Assembly (NCBI RefSeq): GCF_000421465.1
Contig: NZ_ATXB01000001.1
Coordinates: forward strand, 1,922,001 to 1,986,000
DNA length: 64,000 nucleotides
Reading direction: 5' to 3'
Source of the DNA: Methylohalobius crimeensis 10Ki
GTDB taxonomy: Bacteria > Pseudomonadota > Gammaproteobacteria > Methylococcales > Methylothermaceae
Position numbers and translations under genes: made by a program. Below the pieces are notes generated by a model that was given only the letters and a program-made list of their open reading frames with translations, was not told the origin of the DNA and did no database searches. Every line of letters begins with the position of its first letter. Positions within the stretch are counted from its first letter, which is position 1. Of this stretch, positions 12,063 through 21,927 are shown one piece after another.

Positions 12063-12689
12063 ATGTTACGAACCACCCGCAATCAAGCCATCGCCTTAGC
12101 CGGTCTCGCCCAGGCCGTGCATTTGGTCCAGCAAATCGCCAAACGCGGCCAGACGGACCGGGAAGCGATGGAAATCAGCATCGCCAGCACCTTGAAAATC
12201 GACGCCGACACGGTGGAGGACGTTTACGGAGGGATCACCGGATTGCGGGACGGACTGCTCAAGCTGAAGCAGCAAATGGGCGGCCGCGAACACATCGACC
12301 CGGAACACGCCCGCTACAGCGCCTTGTTGGTTTTTCTGGAAAACAAACTGGAAAAGCGCCCCGATGTCCAAAAGCAACTTCGCGCCGGGCTGGAAAAGGC
12401 GGCCGTGCAGGCCGAAACGGCCCCCTCGATCACGGACGAATCGGTGCTGGAAATCCTGGCCGACACCTATCACCAAAACATCAGTCCGCTGGGCCCTCGG
12501 ATTATTATTTCCGGGGAACGCATGTTCCTGACCGATCCGGACAACGCGCACAAGATTCGTGCCCTGCTTCTCGCCGGCATCCGCTCTGCGGTGCTGTGGC
12601 GTCAATGCGGCGGCGCACGGTGGAAATTCCTTCTCAACCGTCGCCGGCTGCAGCAGGAAACTCAAGCCTTGATAGATCAAATCGACTGA
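12063..12689 (+). CDS. hflD: High frequency lysogenization protein HflD homolog
   Basis: A 208-residue mostly helical protein of the HflD (YcfC) family, which in E. coli is a peripheral membrane protein affecting lambda CII stability. Family features visible are NQAIALAGLAQAVHLVQQIA near the N-terminus, the middle ARYSALLVFLENKL, and the C-terminal KIRALLLAGIRSAVLWRQCGG. In most gammaproteobacteria hflD follows mnmA and precedes purB; neither is here, so the gene has been relocated. No clear ribosome binding site; the ATG at 12063 is chosen by family length. Confidence 0.88.
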   Translation: MLRTTRNQAIALAGLAQAVHLVQQIAKRGQTDREAMEISIASTLKIDADTVEDVYGGITGLRDGLLKLKQQMGGREHIDPEHARYSALLVFLENKLEKRPDVQKQLRAGLEKAAVQAETAPSITDESVLEILADTYHQNISPLGPRIIISGERMFLTDPDNAHKIRALLLAGIRSAVLWRQCGGARWKFLLNRRRLQQETQALIDQID

Positions 12690-12693
12690 CCCT

Positions 12694-13694
<1,001 letters not shown>

Positions 13695-13698
<4 letters not shown>

Positions 13699-14453
13699 AT
13701 ATTATCCTGGTCATTGCCGCCCGAGAACTGCGCAGCCTGTTCCTATCCCCCTTGGCCTGGTCGGTCCTGGCGGTGGTCCAGCTTCTGTTGGGCTATCTTT
13801 TCCTGGCCCAGTTGGAGTACTTCCAGATGGTGCAACCGCGGCTGGCGGCCATGGAAGGCGGCCCCGGCCTGACCGAAATGGTGGTGGTTCCTCTGTACGG
13901 CAACGCCGGCATCATTCTGCTGCTGGTTACCCCGCTGATGACCATGCGCCTGATCAGCGAGGAGCGGCGCAACCGGACTTTGAGCTTGCTGTTCAGCGCA
14001 CCGGTATCCATCACCGAGATCATTCTGGGCAAGTATTTGGGCATACTCGGTTTCATGGGCCTTTTGATACTGATGATGACCTTGATGCCGTGTTCGCTGG
14101 CCGCCGGCACGTCCCTCGACTGGGGCAATCTGGCCGCCTGCGTTCTCGCCCTGGGTCTGCTCTTGGCCACATTCACCGCCATCGGCCTGTATCTATCCGC
14201 GCTCGCCAATCATCCCATCGTGGCGGCGGTGGGCGGCTTCGGCGCCTTGCTCCTGTTGTGGATCATCGATTGGAGCGGCACGATCGGCACCAGCCGCGGC
14301 ACGGTGCTCGGCTATTTGTCCATGCTGCGTCACTATGAAAATTTACTGAAAGGCCAAATCAACACCACCGACTTGGCTTACTTTTTCCTGGCCGCGCTGG
14401 CCTTTGTCGTCCTCAGCATCCGACGTCTCGACAACGACCGGCTTCAGAAATAA
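13695..14453 (+). CDS. ABC transporter permease (GldF-like, ABC-2 type)
   Basis: A 252-residue integral membrane protein with about six hydrophobic segments. It begins MNIILVIAARELRSLFLSPLAW and includes LISEERRNRTLSLLFSAPVS, the cytoplasmic coupling segment typical of ABC-2/GldF permeases. The ATG at 13695 overlaps the stop of the ATPase gene; its own TAA shares a base with the next ATG, so all four genes should be translated from one mRNA. The longer upstream reading frame has no permease features and overlaps the ATPase. Confidence 0.9.
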
Positions 14454-15835
14454 TGAAGATAAACCGTAAGCTGCACCAACAGATTCGCCTGCAGAATTTT
14501 CTGTTCACCCTCCTGTTCCTCGTCTTGGTGGGCCTATTGGCGTGGTTGTCAGAGCGCTACTCCACCGGCTGGGATTGGACCGCGGAAGGCCGCCACAGTC
14601 TTTCGGAATCCAGCCAAAAAGTGTTGGTCCTCATGGAGGACCCGCTGACGATTACCGCTTATGCGCACGAGGACAACGAATTGCGCGGCCGGATCAAGGA
14701 ACTGGTGATTCCTTATCAACGCCATAAGGCCGATCTGGAGCTGACCTTCGTCAATCCCGATCTCCATCCGGACCGAGTACGGGAACTGGGGATTACCATG
14801 GACGGAGAATTGACCCTCGAATACGGCCAACGCACCGAAAAGGTTCACGATCTGAGCGAACAGGCCTTGACCAACGCCCTCGCCCGTTTGGCCAAATCCC
14901 AAGAACTCGCCATTTTGTTCCTGGAAGGGCATGGGGAGCGTTCGCCGCTGAGGGATGCCAATTTCGACTTGGGCCAATTCGGCCACACCTTGGAGAACCA
15001 AGGTTTCCAGGTCCATGGCTGGAATCTGGCCAAACAGCCGGATCTGCCGGCCAACACCTCGGTGCTGATCATCGCCAGCCCGCAGGTGCCTTACCTTCCG
15101 GGGGAAGTGGAAACCATCCGGCGTTTCGTCGACGACGGCGGCAATCTTCTCTGGTTTGCCGAACCCGGCAACCTGAAAGGACTGGAGTCACTGGCGGAAA
15201 CCCTCGGTGTGACTTTTCTGCCGGGGGTCGTAGTGGACCCGAGCGGCCGGGCCCTCGGCATTCAAGACCCCACCTTCGCCCTGGTGGCCGAATACCCGCT
15301 GACACCCATTACCCGCAATTTCCAAAATCTCACGCTGTTTCCTAGAGCAAGGGCCTTGGAAACGAAAGATTCGGGGCAATTCAGCGCCGGCGTTTTCCTT
15401 CAGACCCTACCCCGAACTTGGAACGAAACCGGCCCCTTGGAAGGCGAAATCACCTTTGATCCCGACCAGGGGGAACAGGAAGGACCGCTGCCTCTCGGTG
15501 TGACTTTGACCCGCCCCATGCCCGGCGACGGGGAAGACGGCGATTCCGATTCCCGGCAATCGACGAATCAGCGTATCGTGGTGATTGGAGACGGGGATTT
15601 TCTCTCCAATACCTACCTCGGAAACGGCGGCAATCTGGACTTGGGGCTCAACATCGTCCAATGGTTGACCCACAACGATCGCTTCATCGACATCCCCCCC
15701 AAGACCGCGCCCGATACCCGGCTGACCCTTTCCTCCACCGCCTTGGCGCTGATCGGGTTCGGATTCATGATCGTGCTGCCGCTGATTTTGTTCGGCGGGG
15801 GAATGTTCATTTGGTGGCGACGCAGACGCGCTTGA
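14453..15835 (+). CDS. GldG-like ABC auxiliary subunit, membrane-anchored
   Basis: A 460-residue protein with an N-terminal membrane segment (about residues 16-34), a large extracytoplasmic domain and a C-terminal membrane segment (about 430-453, ending in WWRRRRA). The extracytoplasmic part has the GldG-type features LAILFLEGHGERSP, VLIIASPQVPYLPGEVE and VDDGGNLLWFAEPG. This family accompanies GldA/GldF-type ABC transporters. Role in this organism unknown. Confidence 0.85.
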   Translation: MKINRKLHQQIRLQNFLFTLLFLVLVGLLAWLSERYSTGWDWTAEGRHSLSESSQKVLVLMEDPLTITAYAHEDNELRGRIKELVIPYQRHKADLELTFVNPDLHPDRVRELGITMDGELTLEYGQRTEKVHDLSEQALTNALARLAKSQELAILFLEGHGERSPLRDANFDLGQFGHTLENQGFQVHGWNLAKQPDLPANTSVLIIASPQVPYLPGEVETIRRFVDDGGNLLWFAEPGNLKGLESLAETLGVTFLPGVVVDPSGRALGIQDPTFALVAEYPLTPITRNFQNLTLFPRARALETKDSGQFSAGVFLQTLPRTWNETGPLEGEITFDPDQGEQEGPLPLGVTLTRPMPGDGEDGDSDSRQSTNQRIVVIGDGDFLSNTYLGNGGNLDLGLNIVQWLTHNDRFIDIPPKTAPDTRLTLSSTALALIGFGFMIVLPLILFGGGMFIWWRRRRA

Positions 15836-15838
15836 ACC

Positions 15839-16726
15839 ATGTCCAAACGTTGGTGGTCGATCGGAATATTGCTGGCACTGGTCATCGTTTTGGGGGGCTG
15901 GGTTTACTGGCTCGGGCGGCCCCTTGCGCCCCAACCTTCCTCACCCTTGGCGCAAATCGACCCTGATGCGATCCGGTACATTCTCGTGGAGCACCCCGGC
16001 GAGCGCCTGGAATTCTCCCGCCAAGGAGAGGCCGATTGGCGTATGACCCGACCGTTGGACGCGCCATCGGACGCCTACCACATGGAGCAACTGCTCAGCC
16101 TACCCAGCCGGAGCAGCGAAAAACGCTACGGGGTGGCGGAAAAGGATCTGGAACGCTTCGGTCTGAAGCCGCCCCAAGCCAGCGTCTGTCTCAAAAAAGC
16201 CGCCGACGCGACCGATTGTGCGGCCGAACTCCTCTTCGGTCATCAGAACCCACTCAATTCCCAGCGTTATATTCAGGTGGGCGATGAGCTCCATTTGGTC
16301 ACCGACGATTTGTACCATCAGTTGACCGCTCCGGCCGCCACGTGGGTCGAACACAAACTGCTGTCCGATGACAGCATTCGAAGCCTGGACTTGCCAGGCT
16401 GGCACATCGCTCTGGACGAGGAGGAAAAATGGACCTCCGATCCGGAGCTTCCCGCCGATCGACTCGAAGGCTTGGTATCGGCTTGGCGCAACGCGCGCGC
16501 CATTCAAGTCACGCCGTTCGACGGGGAAGCGCCACCCCGAGCCCAACGCATTCAAATCGAACTGGAGGATGAGGCACTGGAATTCGTTATCCTCCAACGG
16601 AAGCCGGAATTGGTTTTACTGCGCCCGGACCTGAAGCTGCAATACCATTTTTACGGCTCCGTCGGCGAAAACTTGTTGTCTTCTCCCGAACCTTCCCCTC
16701 CCCCGACCGCCCCCGACGCTCCCTGA
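15839..16726 (+). CDS. DUF4340 domain protein
   Basis: A 295-residue protein with one N-terminal membrane anchor (residues about 5-25) and an extracytoplasmic DUF4340-type region, for example LERFGLKPPQASVCL, ELLFGHQNPLNSQRYIQVGD and HKLLSDDSIRSLDLPG. Proteins of this type are the usual fourth partner of GldA/F/G-like ABC units. It starts three bases after the previous stop and its TGA overlaps the mutM ATG. Proline-rich tail. Function not established. Confidence 0.82.
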   Translation: MSKRWWSIGILLALVIVLGGWVYWLGRPLAPQPSSPLAQIDPDAIRYILVEHPGERLEFSRQGEADWRMTRPLDAPSDAYHMEQLLSLPSRSSEKRYGVAEKDLERFGLKPPQASVCLKKAADATDCAAELLFGHQNPLNSQRYIQVGDELHLVTDDLYHQLTAPAATWVEHKLLSDDSIRSLDLPGWHIALDEEEKWTSDPELPADRLEGLVSAWRNARAIQVTPFDGEAPPRAQRIQIELEDEALEFVILQRKPELVLLRPDLKLQYHFYGSVGENLLSSPEPSPPPTAPDAP

Positions 16727-17541
16727 TGCCCGAACTCCCCGAGGTCGAAACGACGCGCAGGGGCTTGGAGCCCCATCTTGTGGGAAGAAACTTTGCAAGC
16801 GTCGAGATCCGCCAACCGCGGTTGCGCTGGCCCGTTTCCCAATCCTTGCCGACGCGTTTGGCGGGAGCGCCGATCGAAAGCATGCGTCGGCGCGGGAAAT
16901 ATCTGCTCCTGAAAACCGCAGCCGGTACCTTGATCATCCATCTCGGGATGTCCGGAAGCATGCGTCTGGTCGCCGACGGCCTTCCCTTGCACCCCCACGA
17001 TCACGCCATATTCACGCTGGATTCGGGGCAACGACTGGTATTCCACGACCCGCGCCGTTTCGGCGCCCTGGTGTGGACGGAAACCTCCCCCGCCGCTCAT
17101 CCCTTGCTGAGCCACCTGGGATTCGAACCTTTCGATCCCGAATTTACCGGGGAATGGCTTTATCGAACCTCCCGAAACCGCCGGCAAGCCGTCAAAACCT
17201 TGCTCATGGACCAGCGCATCGTAGTCGGGATCGGCAACATTTACGCCAACGAGGCTTTGTTTCAGAGCGGAATCCACCCGAGCCGACCGGGGGGGCGTAT
17301 TTCCGAATCGCGTTATCGTTTACTGGTGGAAAATATCCGGCAAATACTCGGCTGGGCCATTGAGCAGGGAGGCACCACTTTACGCGATTTCATCAATGAA
17401 AAAGGCCAACCGGGCTATTTCCAGTTGGCCTTGCAAGTCTACGGGCGGGAAAACCGGCCCTGTCCCCGCTGCACCACCGCGATCCGCCGCATCCGTCTCG
17501 GCCAACGGGCGACTTATTACTGTCCCCGCTGTCAACGGTAA
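16726..17541 (+). CDS. mutM: Formamidopyrimidine-DNA glycosylase (Fpg/MutM)
   Basis: A bifunctional base-excision repair enzyme removing 8-oxoguanine and nicking the abasic site. The 271-residue protein begins MPELPEVETTRRGLEPHL (the proline after the initiator Met is the catalytic nucleophile), has the conserved HLGMSGSMRL, VVGIGNIYANEALF and a C-terminal zinc finger with CPRC and YYCPRCQ pairs. All catalytic elements are present. Confidence 0.97.
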   Translation: MPELPEVETTRRGLEPHLVGRNFASVEIRQPRLRWPVSQSLPTRLAGAPIESMRRRGKYLLLKTAAGTLIIHLGMSGSMRLVADGLPLHPHDHAIFTLDSGQRLVFHDPRRFGALVWTETSPAAHPLLSHLGFEPFDPEFTGEWLYRTSRNRRQAVKTLLMDQRIVVGIGNIYANEALFQSGIHPSRPGGRISESRYRLLVENIRQILGWAIEQGGTTLRDFINEKGQPGYFQLALQVYGRENRPCPRCTTAIRRIRLGQRATYYCPRCQR

Positions 17542-17548
17542 TTCATTA

Positions 17549-18367
17549 TTACAGCGACAACTCCTCATCCAAAGGCGGAAGCGGCGGCTCTGCTTCGGGG
17601 ATCTCGCCCGGCTCGGTTTCCTCCATCATGGCTTCCGCCCCTGCTTCCATTTCCTCCAGTTTATCTTCGAACCGGGATCCGGTATCTATGCTTACCGAAG
17701 CCCCCTTGGCCAAAGCCAGTTTGTGGCCCGCTTCGGCAAAGGAGAAGACCAACTTCGCTTTCAAGGTTCGAGGACCGGCGATCAAATATTGTTTTTTCCC
17801 CTTGCTCTCAAAAATCGCGCTCTCCAATTCTTCCCCCACACTATGGTCGAAAGGCTCGGCAATGGGATCTTCCTGTCCTCCCTGAGAAAAATAACCACTA
17901 AATTGCAAGCGATCGCCAGTGGCGGTACCGAGACCGGTTGCGGTGGCGAAAAACCCTTCGATTTTGGCTCGGGCCATGATCAGGCCGTTGGGCCCCGGCG
18001 GAAAAGTGTGCTCGAATTCAATGACGACTTCCTTGGGCATGTCACCGGCATGGCTAGCTTCCGGAGTCGGTTGCGAGGCATTTCCGTTCTCCCCTTGAGG
18101 GCCGGCGGCGACGCTTTCCGCGGCCACGAAAATCGCGTTATGGATATTCACGATGTCGCGCCTGGCATCGCTGTAACAAATTTGGGGGACCTTGCCCGCC
18201 TCGCTCGGCTCGATCCTGAAACCCGGATATTCCCCGTCGATCTCGATGCAGGTTTGGTCTTCCATCTCCGGCACCATTTTCTTTCCTTGAATCGTCACTT
18301 CGAATGCCGATGCCGTGTGGATGCCCAGCAGCAGAGCACCACTCACCCCTAGGATTCGTGTCAGCAT
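17549..18367 (-). CDS. Secreted protein of unknown function
   Basis: I do not recognise a family. The 272-residue product has a signal peptide (MLTRILGVSGALLLGIHTASA, cleavage near residue 21) and an acidic proline/glutamate-rich C-terminus ending PPLPPLDEELSL. It has two cysteines in the mature part (DQTCIEIDG and PQICYSD). The ATG at 18367 has a GGGGGAAAT ribosome binding site; an earlier start at 18403 would spoil the signal peptide. It is convergent with mutM and follows the sqr gene with a hairpin between, so it probably has its own promoter. It may be periplasmic or cell-surface. Confidence 0.6.
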   Translation of the reverse strand: MLTRILGVSGALLLGIHTASAFEVTIQGKKMVPEMEDQTCIEIDGEYPGFRIEPSEAGKVPQICYSDARRDIVNIHNAIFVAAESVAAGPQGENGNASQPTPEASHAGDMPKEVVIEFEHTFPPGPNGLIMARAKIEGFFATATGLGTATGDRLQFSGYFSQGGQEDPIAEPFDHSVGEELESAIFESKGKKQYLIAGPRTLKAKLVFSFAEAGHKLALAKGASVSIDTGSRFEDKLEEMEAGAEAMMEETEPGEIPEAEPPLPPLDEELSL

Positions 18368-18460
18368 ATTTCCCCCATGCGATAATTTGGATTTATCAGT
18401 CAATTGAAAAAACTATAGCACTATCCGCGCCCGGCATTGTTGGCATCGGTCATCATCTAC

Positions 18461-18492
18461 AAATTTAGAATGCCGGAGCGTTTGCTCCGGCA
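18461..18492 (-). terminator. Probable terminator downstream of sqr
   Basis: A perfect 9-bp stem, TGCCGGAGC-GTTT-GCTCCGGCA (18471-18492), followed on the minus strand by the T-rich TTCTAAATTT. It lies 27 bp beyond the sqr stop codon. The T run is interrupted, so efficiency is uncertain. Confidence 0.55.
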
Positions 18493-18518
18493 GCTCGAAA
18501 CGAAAAAAACCGATCTTT

Positions 18519-19742
18519 TCAACCCAACGGCCAAACTCGCGCGTCCCCTCCTTTCAGGAGTACATTCCAGTAATACCAGGGCAGAAAATATTTCTTGAAA
18601 TAATACATACTCCGCCGCTCCTTGCTCTGATCGATGGGGAAGGTTTCCTTGGGCTGCAGATTGTAGTCGAATTCCGCCAATACCAATTTACCGTAACCCG
18701 TGGTCAGAGGACAGGAGGCATAACCGTCGTAGGCGGCGATTCCCTCGCCTCCGCCGATCGCCGTCAACAGATTGCTGACCGCCACATAGGTCTGGCTGCG
18801 TGCTGCGGCGGCGGTTTTGGAGTTGGGGGTGTTCGCGCAATCGCCCAGGCCGTAGACGTTGGGATATTTCAAGTGCCGCAAAGTATGCTTGTCCACATTC
18901 ATCCAGCCACCCTCATCGGCCAAGGGGCTCTCCTTGAGAAAGGCCGGCGGTCGCATCGGCGGAGTCACATGAAGGAAATCGAAAGCGTGCACTTGACGAT
19001 CCCCCGTGGTCACGTGTTCAAGGGTCGCTTCCTTTTTATCGATATCGATCGCGACCAGATGATGCTGGAAATGGGTCTCGATTTCCTTGCGTTTGAGGAC
19101 CTCGTTGAGGGTTTTGGCGTAACGTTTGACCGGAAAGATGCCGGGAGCGGCCGAAAAAAACATTTGTTTTATTTTGCCGCGCACATTGCGCTTGCGCCAC
19201 GCGTCATCCGCTAAATAAGCGATCTTCTGGGCCGCGCCGGGACATTTGAACGGGGGTTTCGGCTGGGTGAAAATCGCCGTTCCTCCGCCAAACCCTTTAA
19301 TGGCCTCCCAAACCTGGGGCGCCAGATCGTAATCGTAAATCGAAACCACCCCCATATTCCGCTGCAAGGCCTCCTGAAGCCCCGGGATCGAATCCCAGGC
19401 GATTTCGATGCCCGTGGCCACCACCAGGTATTCGTAACTGATCTGATTGCCCGAACGGGTGGTGAGCGAATTATTATCAGGATCAAAGCTCTGCACGGCA
19501 TCGTGAATCCAGGTCACGCCCTCCGGAATCACTTCCTTCATGGATCGCCAGGTGGACTTGGGCTTCATCTCCCCGGCGCCGACCAAGGTCCAACCGGGTT
19601 GATAGTAATGCACGTCCTTAGGCTCCAACACCGCCACATCCAGCGTCCCTGACTCATCGAATTTCTTTAAATGCGCGGCTACGGCTACGCCTGCGGTTCC
19701 CCCGCCGACGATAACGACTTGATGGGAAATTGCGTCAGACAT
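18519..19742 (-). CDS. Sulfide:quinone oxidoreductase family flavoprotein
   Basis: Oxidises sulfide and passes electrons to the membrane quinone pool; the sulfane product is handed to an acceptor. The 407-residue protein has an N-terminal FAD dinucleotide fold (VVIVGGGTAGVAVAAHL), a second VYGLGDCANTPNSKTAAA flavin-binding segment, and two cysteines in the redox positions, C167 (FKCPGAAQKIAYLAD) and C344 (GYASCPLTTGYG), as in type II (mitochondrial-type) SQRs. It is 64 bp downstream of regA on the same strand, with a strong AGGAGGAG ribosome binding site. A paralog lies at 58399-59649. Confidence 0.88.
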   Translation of the reverse strand: MSDAISHQVVIVGGGTAGVAVAAHLKKFDESGTLDVAVLEPKDVHYYQPGWTLVGAGEMKPKSTWRSMKEVIPEGVTWIHDAVQSFDPDNNSLTTRSGNQISYEYLVVATGIEIAWDSIPGLQEALQRNMGVVSIYDYDLAPQVWEAIKGFGGGTAIFTQPKPPFKCPGAAQKIAYLADDAWRKRNVRGKIKQMFFSAAPGIFPVKRYAKTLNEVLKRKEIETHFQHHLVAIDIDKKEATLEHVTTGDRQVHAFDFLHVTPPMRPPAFLKESPLADEGGWMNVDKHTLRHLKYPNVYGLGDCANTPNSKTAAAARSQTYVAVSNLLTAIGGGEGIAAYDGYASCPLTTGYGKLVLAEFDYNLQPKETFPIDQSKERRSMYYFKKYFLPWYYWNVLLKGGDARVWPLG

Positions 19743-19807
19743 TTCAACTCCTCCTAGCTTTTATAGGCTTTTTTTATTTAGGGACAAAGAACGATCTCGG
19801 CACTGCG

Positions 19808-20344
19808 TCATTCCTTGACCGGCCGCTTGTCTAGTTTACGCTGCAAAGTTCGTCGATGCATCCCGAGCGCCCTCGCGGCTGCGGAAATGTTTCCTTCGTG
19901 CTCCATCAACACCTTCTGCAAATACTCCCACTCCATCCGCTTGACCGACAAGGGCTTATCTTTTAACTCCACGTCCGGGTCTCCGCTTTGCTTATGGAGT
20001 GCGGCGACGATCTCGTCCGCATCGGCCGGCTTGGTCAAATAATGAACGGCGCCCAACTTGATCGCTTCCACCGCCGTGGCGATACTGGCATAGCCGGTCA
20101 ATATCACGATGCGGGTATTGATATCCAGCTCTTTCAGTTTCTTGACCAAGACCAATCCCGAATCGTGGCCGATTCTAAGATCGATCACCGCATATTCGGG
20201 GGTTAATTGGGTCGCCTGTTCCAAACCGGATTCCACGGTCCGGGCGACCGCCACATCGAAACCGCGTTTTTTCAAGGCTCGCTCGAGCACCCAGCAAAAG
20301 GTTTCGTCATCGTCGACCAATAACAGCCGCGGTTGATCACTCAT
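19808..20344 (-). CDS. regA: Redox response regulator of the RegA/PrrA/ActR family
   Basis: The 178-residue regulator has a receiver domain with acidic pocket (VDDD, residues 10-13), phosphoacceptor D55 in VIDLRIGHDSG, and lysine in YLTKPAD, then a short linker and a C-terminal Fis-type helix-turn-helix (NISAAARALGMHRRTLQRKLDKRP). This is the typical RegA layout; the HTH is nearly invariant in the family. It overlaps the kinase gene by eight bases. RegA-family proteins control respiration, oxidases and carbon fixation in response to redox state. Confidence 0.92.
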   Translation of the reverse strand: MSDQPRLLLVDDDETFCWVLERALKKRGFDVAVARTVESGLEQATQLTPEYAVIDLRIGHDSGLVLVKKLKELDINTRIVILTGYASIATAVEAIKLGAVHYLTKPADADEIVAALHKQSGDPDVELKDKPLSVKRMEWEYLQKVLMEHEGNISAAARALGMHRRTLQRKLDKRPVKE

Positions 20345-21668
20345 CGCTTTCCTCCTCGGCGTGCTGATTCAGCAAAGGCAGTTGAATGTGAGTCCGGGTT
20401 CCGCCGGCGGGCATGGATTGCATTTCGATTTCTCCCCCCAGGCGTTCCACGGTGGCATAGGATAAAAACAAGCCCACACCCAAGCCCTGCTTGGAAGACA
20501 CCACCGGATATCTGCCCAGCTGTTGGGTCAAGCCCGGATTGATGCCGGGACCTTGATCGATAATCAACAGTTCGAGCCGATAACAATCCCAGGACGCGGT
20601 TAATTCCACCACCTCCGGCGAAACTTCGGCGGCGTTGTTGAGAATGTTGATCAGAGCATGGCTCAATGTCCGCTCGGCAATGATTTTGGCTCGGGGATCC
20701 TCTTTCGTGACTTGGAACTTCAAGCGGGCGCCGGAATACTGTTGACGCCATTGCTGGACCAGTTTTTCCAAATAGCGTCGAACTTCTTCCATGTGCCCTG
20801 ATTCGGCCCGCCTTTGGCCGGCGGAGGCCGACATCACCGCCAACGCGTTTTTGCAACGTTCGATTTGATCCTTGAAAATCAGCAGGCGCTGACGTAATTC
20901 CGCATGATCCCCACCGGGATAATCCTCCAGCAGCTCTTGCACCAGAATCGTCATCGTGCCCAAAGGGGTGCCGATCTCGTGGGCGGCTCCGGCGGCCAGG
21001 GTTCCCAAGGCCACCACTTGTTCGTCGCGCAAACTTTGTTCGCGTGCTTCCGCGAGCCTGCGCTCTCGCTCTCGCAGCGTATTGGCCATTTCCACCACGA
21101 AATAAGCCACCAAACCGGCACTGAAAACGAACCCCACCCAGGTACCGAAAGCGCGCAATCCGAACCCCGGATAGTCTTCCAATAACTCCAAGGGCAAGCG
21201 ATCGGTTTGCACTTCCGCAACGGGAAGCGGGGGTAGAGGATGGTAATAAACAATCAAAAAAGTATAGGCGCCGCAAGCCAGGAATACCATGTACCAGGTA
21301 TAGCGTTGAGGCAAAACGGTAGCGGTGATGATCAGCGGCAATAATAGAAACCATGCCATGGGATTGGAGGTCCCTCCGGCAAAATACAACAAGCCGGTAA
21401 TTCCCAAAGCATCCAGGCATAAGTGGCAAAACAATTCCAGCTCGGTGACCGGACGTTTTTCTTGCAGCCGATACCAAGTGAGACAATTCACCGCCACCAT
21501 TACCGAGATAATGCCCCACAAGGGATTGATGGGCAGGGGAACGCCGAGATCGTAAACCGTAATGCCAATGATTAAAGCATCGCCGGTGATCAATAAATTC
21601 CGCAATACAAACAACCACTTGAGATTGCGTCGTGCGGCATCGGCGGAATCGATGGAAGGGTACAGCAT
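20337..21668 (-). CDS. regB: Redox sensor histidine kinase of the RegB/PrrB family
   Basis: A 443-residue membrane kinase with about six transmembrane segments in residues 1-195. It has the RegB ubiquinone-site motif GGTSNPM (98-104), the H box AAGAAHEIGTPLGTM with H230, and the redox-sensitive cysteine region RCKNALAVMSASAG with C272, equivalent to the reactive cysteine of Rhodobacter RegB. The ATPase region includes NILNNAAEVSP and IDQGPGI. It forms an operon with regA and probably sqr. Its upstream region carries a RegA-like box at 21695-21711. Confidence 0.93.
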   Translation of the reverse strand: MLYPSIDSADAARRNLKWLFVLRNLLITGDALIIGITVYDLGVPLPINPLWGIISVMVAVNCLTWYRLQEKRPVTELELFCHLCLDALGITGLLYFAGGTSNPMAWFLLLPLIITATVLPQRYTWYMVFLACGAYTFLIVYYHPLPPLPVAEVQTDRLPLELLEDYPGFGLRAFGTWVGFVFSAGLVAYFVVEMANTLRERERRLAEAREQSLRDEQVVALGTLAAGAAHEIGTPLGTMTILVQELLEDYPGGDHAELRQRLLIFKDQIERCKNALAVMSASAGQRRAESGHMEEVRRYLEKLVQQWRQQYSGARLKFQVTKEDPRAKIIAERTLSHALINILNNAAEVSPEVVELTASWDCYRLELLIIDQGPGINPGLTQQLGRYPVVSSKQGLGVGLFLSYATVERLGGEIEMQSMPAGGTRTHIQLPLLNQHAEEESDE

Positions 21669-21694
21669 AGGGTGTTATCGGTGATATTCGCGGG

Positions 21695-21711
21695 TGCGAC
21701 AATTTGCCACA
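21695..21711. promoter_or_regulatory. Candidate RegA box 1 (imperfect)
   Basis: TGCGACAATTTGCCACA matches the RegA/PrrA-type arrangement GCGNC-N5-GNCGC except for one base in the right half. Its centre is 32 bp upstream of a -10-like TATCTT (21735-21740, with a TG two bases before it) of the first sRNA-like unit, and 35 bp upstream of the divergent regB start, so it could serve both directions. Confidence 0.5.
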
Positions 21712-21747
21712 TTCCAAAGTTCAGCATCCATTGCTATCTTTGTCCTC

Positions 21748-21843
21748 AAGGTAATGCTCATTACCTCCTGTCTCGCTAGTTTTGAGCGTGCGACCTTTCC
21801 TCCTCTTTGCAGGGAGTCCAACTCCCTGCAAGGCTTCTTTTTT
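21748..21843 (+). ncRNA. Putative small RNA 1 (RegA-boxed, anti-SD motif)
   Basis: No reading frame of interest. The predicted start (about 21748) is seven bases after the -10-like TATCTT. The RNA would contain a 5' hairpin AGGTAATG-CT-CATTACCT (21749-21766), an unpaired linker, the C-rich motif CCTCCTCTTTG (21799-21809), and an intrinsic terminator: an 11-bp stem (21807-21817 with 21821-21831, loop CCA) followed by CTTCTTTTTT. The same order of elements recurs 180 bp downstream in a second unit. Ends are predictions. Confidence 0.6.
21807..21843 (+). terminator. Intrinsic terminator of putative sRNA 1
   Basis: Perfect stem TTGCAGGGAGT/ACTCCCTGCAA with a three-base loop, followed by a T-rich run ending in six T. 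It points to the plus strand, where no protein gene lies upstream, which is a reason to infer an RNA gene. Confidence 0.8.
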
Positions 21844-21874
21844 AAAATCTGCATAAACTGGGTTTTTGCCCACC

Positions 21875-21891
21875 TGCGACAATATGTCGCA
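21875..21891. promoter_or_regulatory. Candidate RegA box 2 (perfect palindrome)
   Basis: TGCGACAATATGTCGCA is an exact inverted repeat (7-bp arms, 3-bp centre) and fits GCGNC-N5-GNCGC fully. Its centre is 32 bp upstream of a TG-extended -10-like TAAGCT (21915-21920), the same distance as in unit 1, which would place it over the -35 region. Confidence 0.6.
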
Positions 21892-21927
21892 TTCCCATCC
21901 TATCCAATCGTTGTTAAGCTGGATCCC

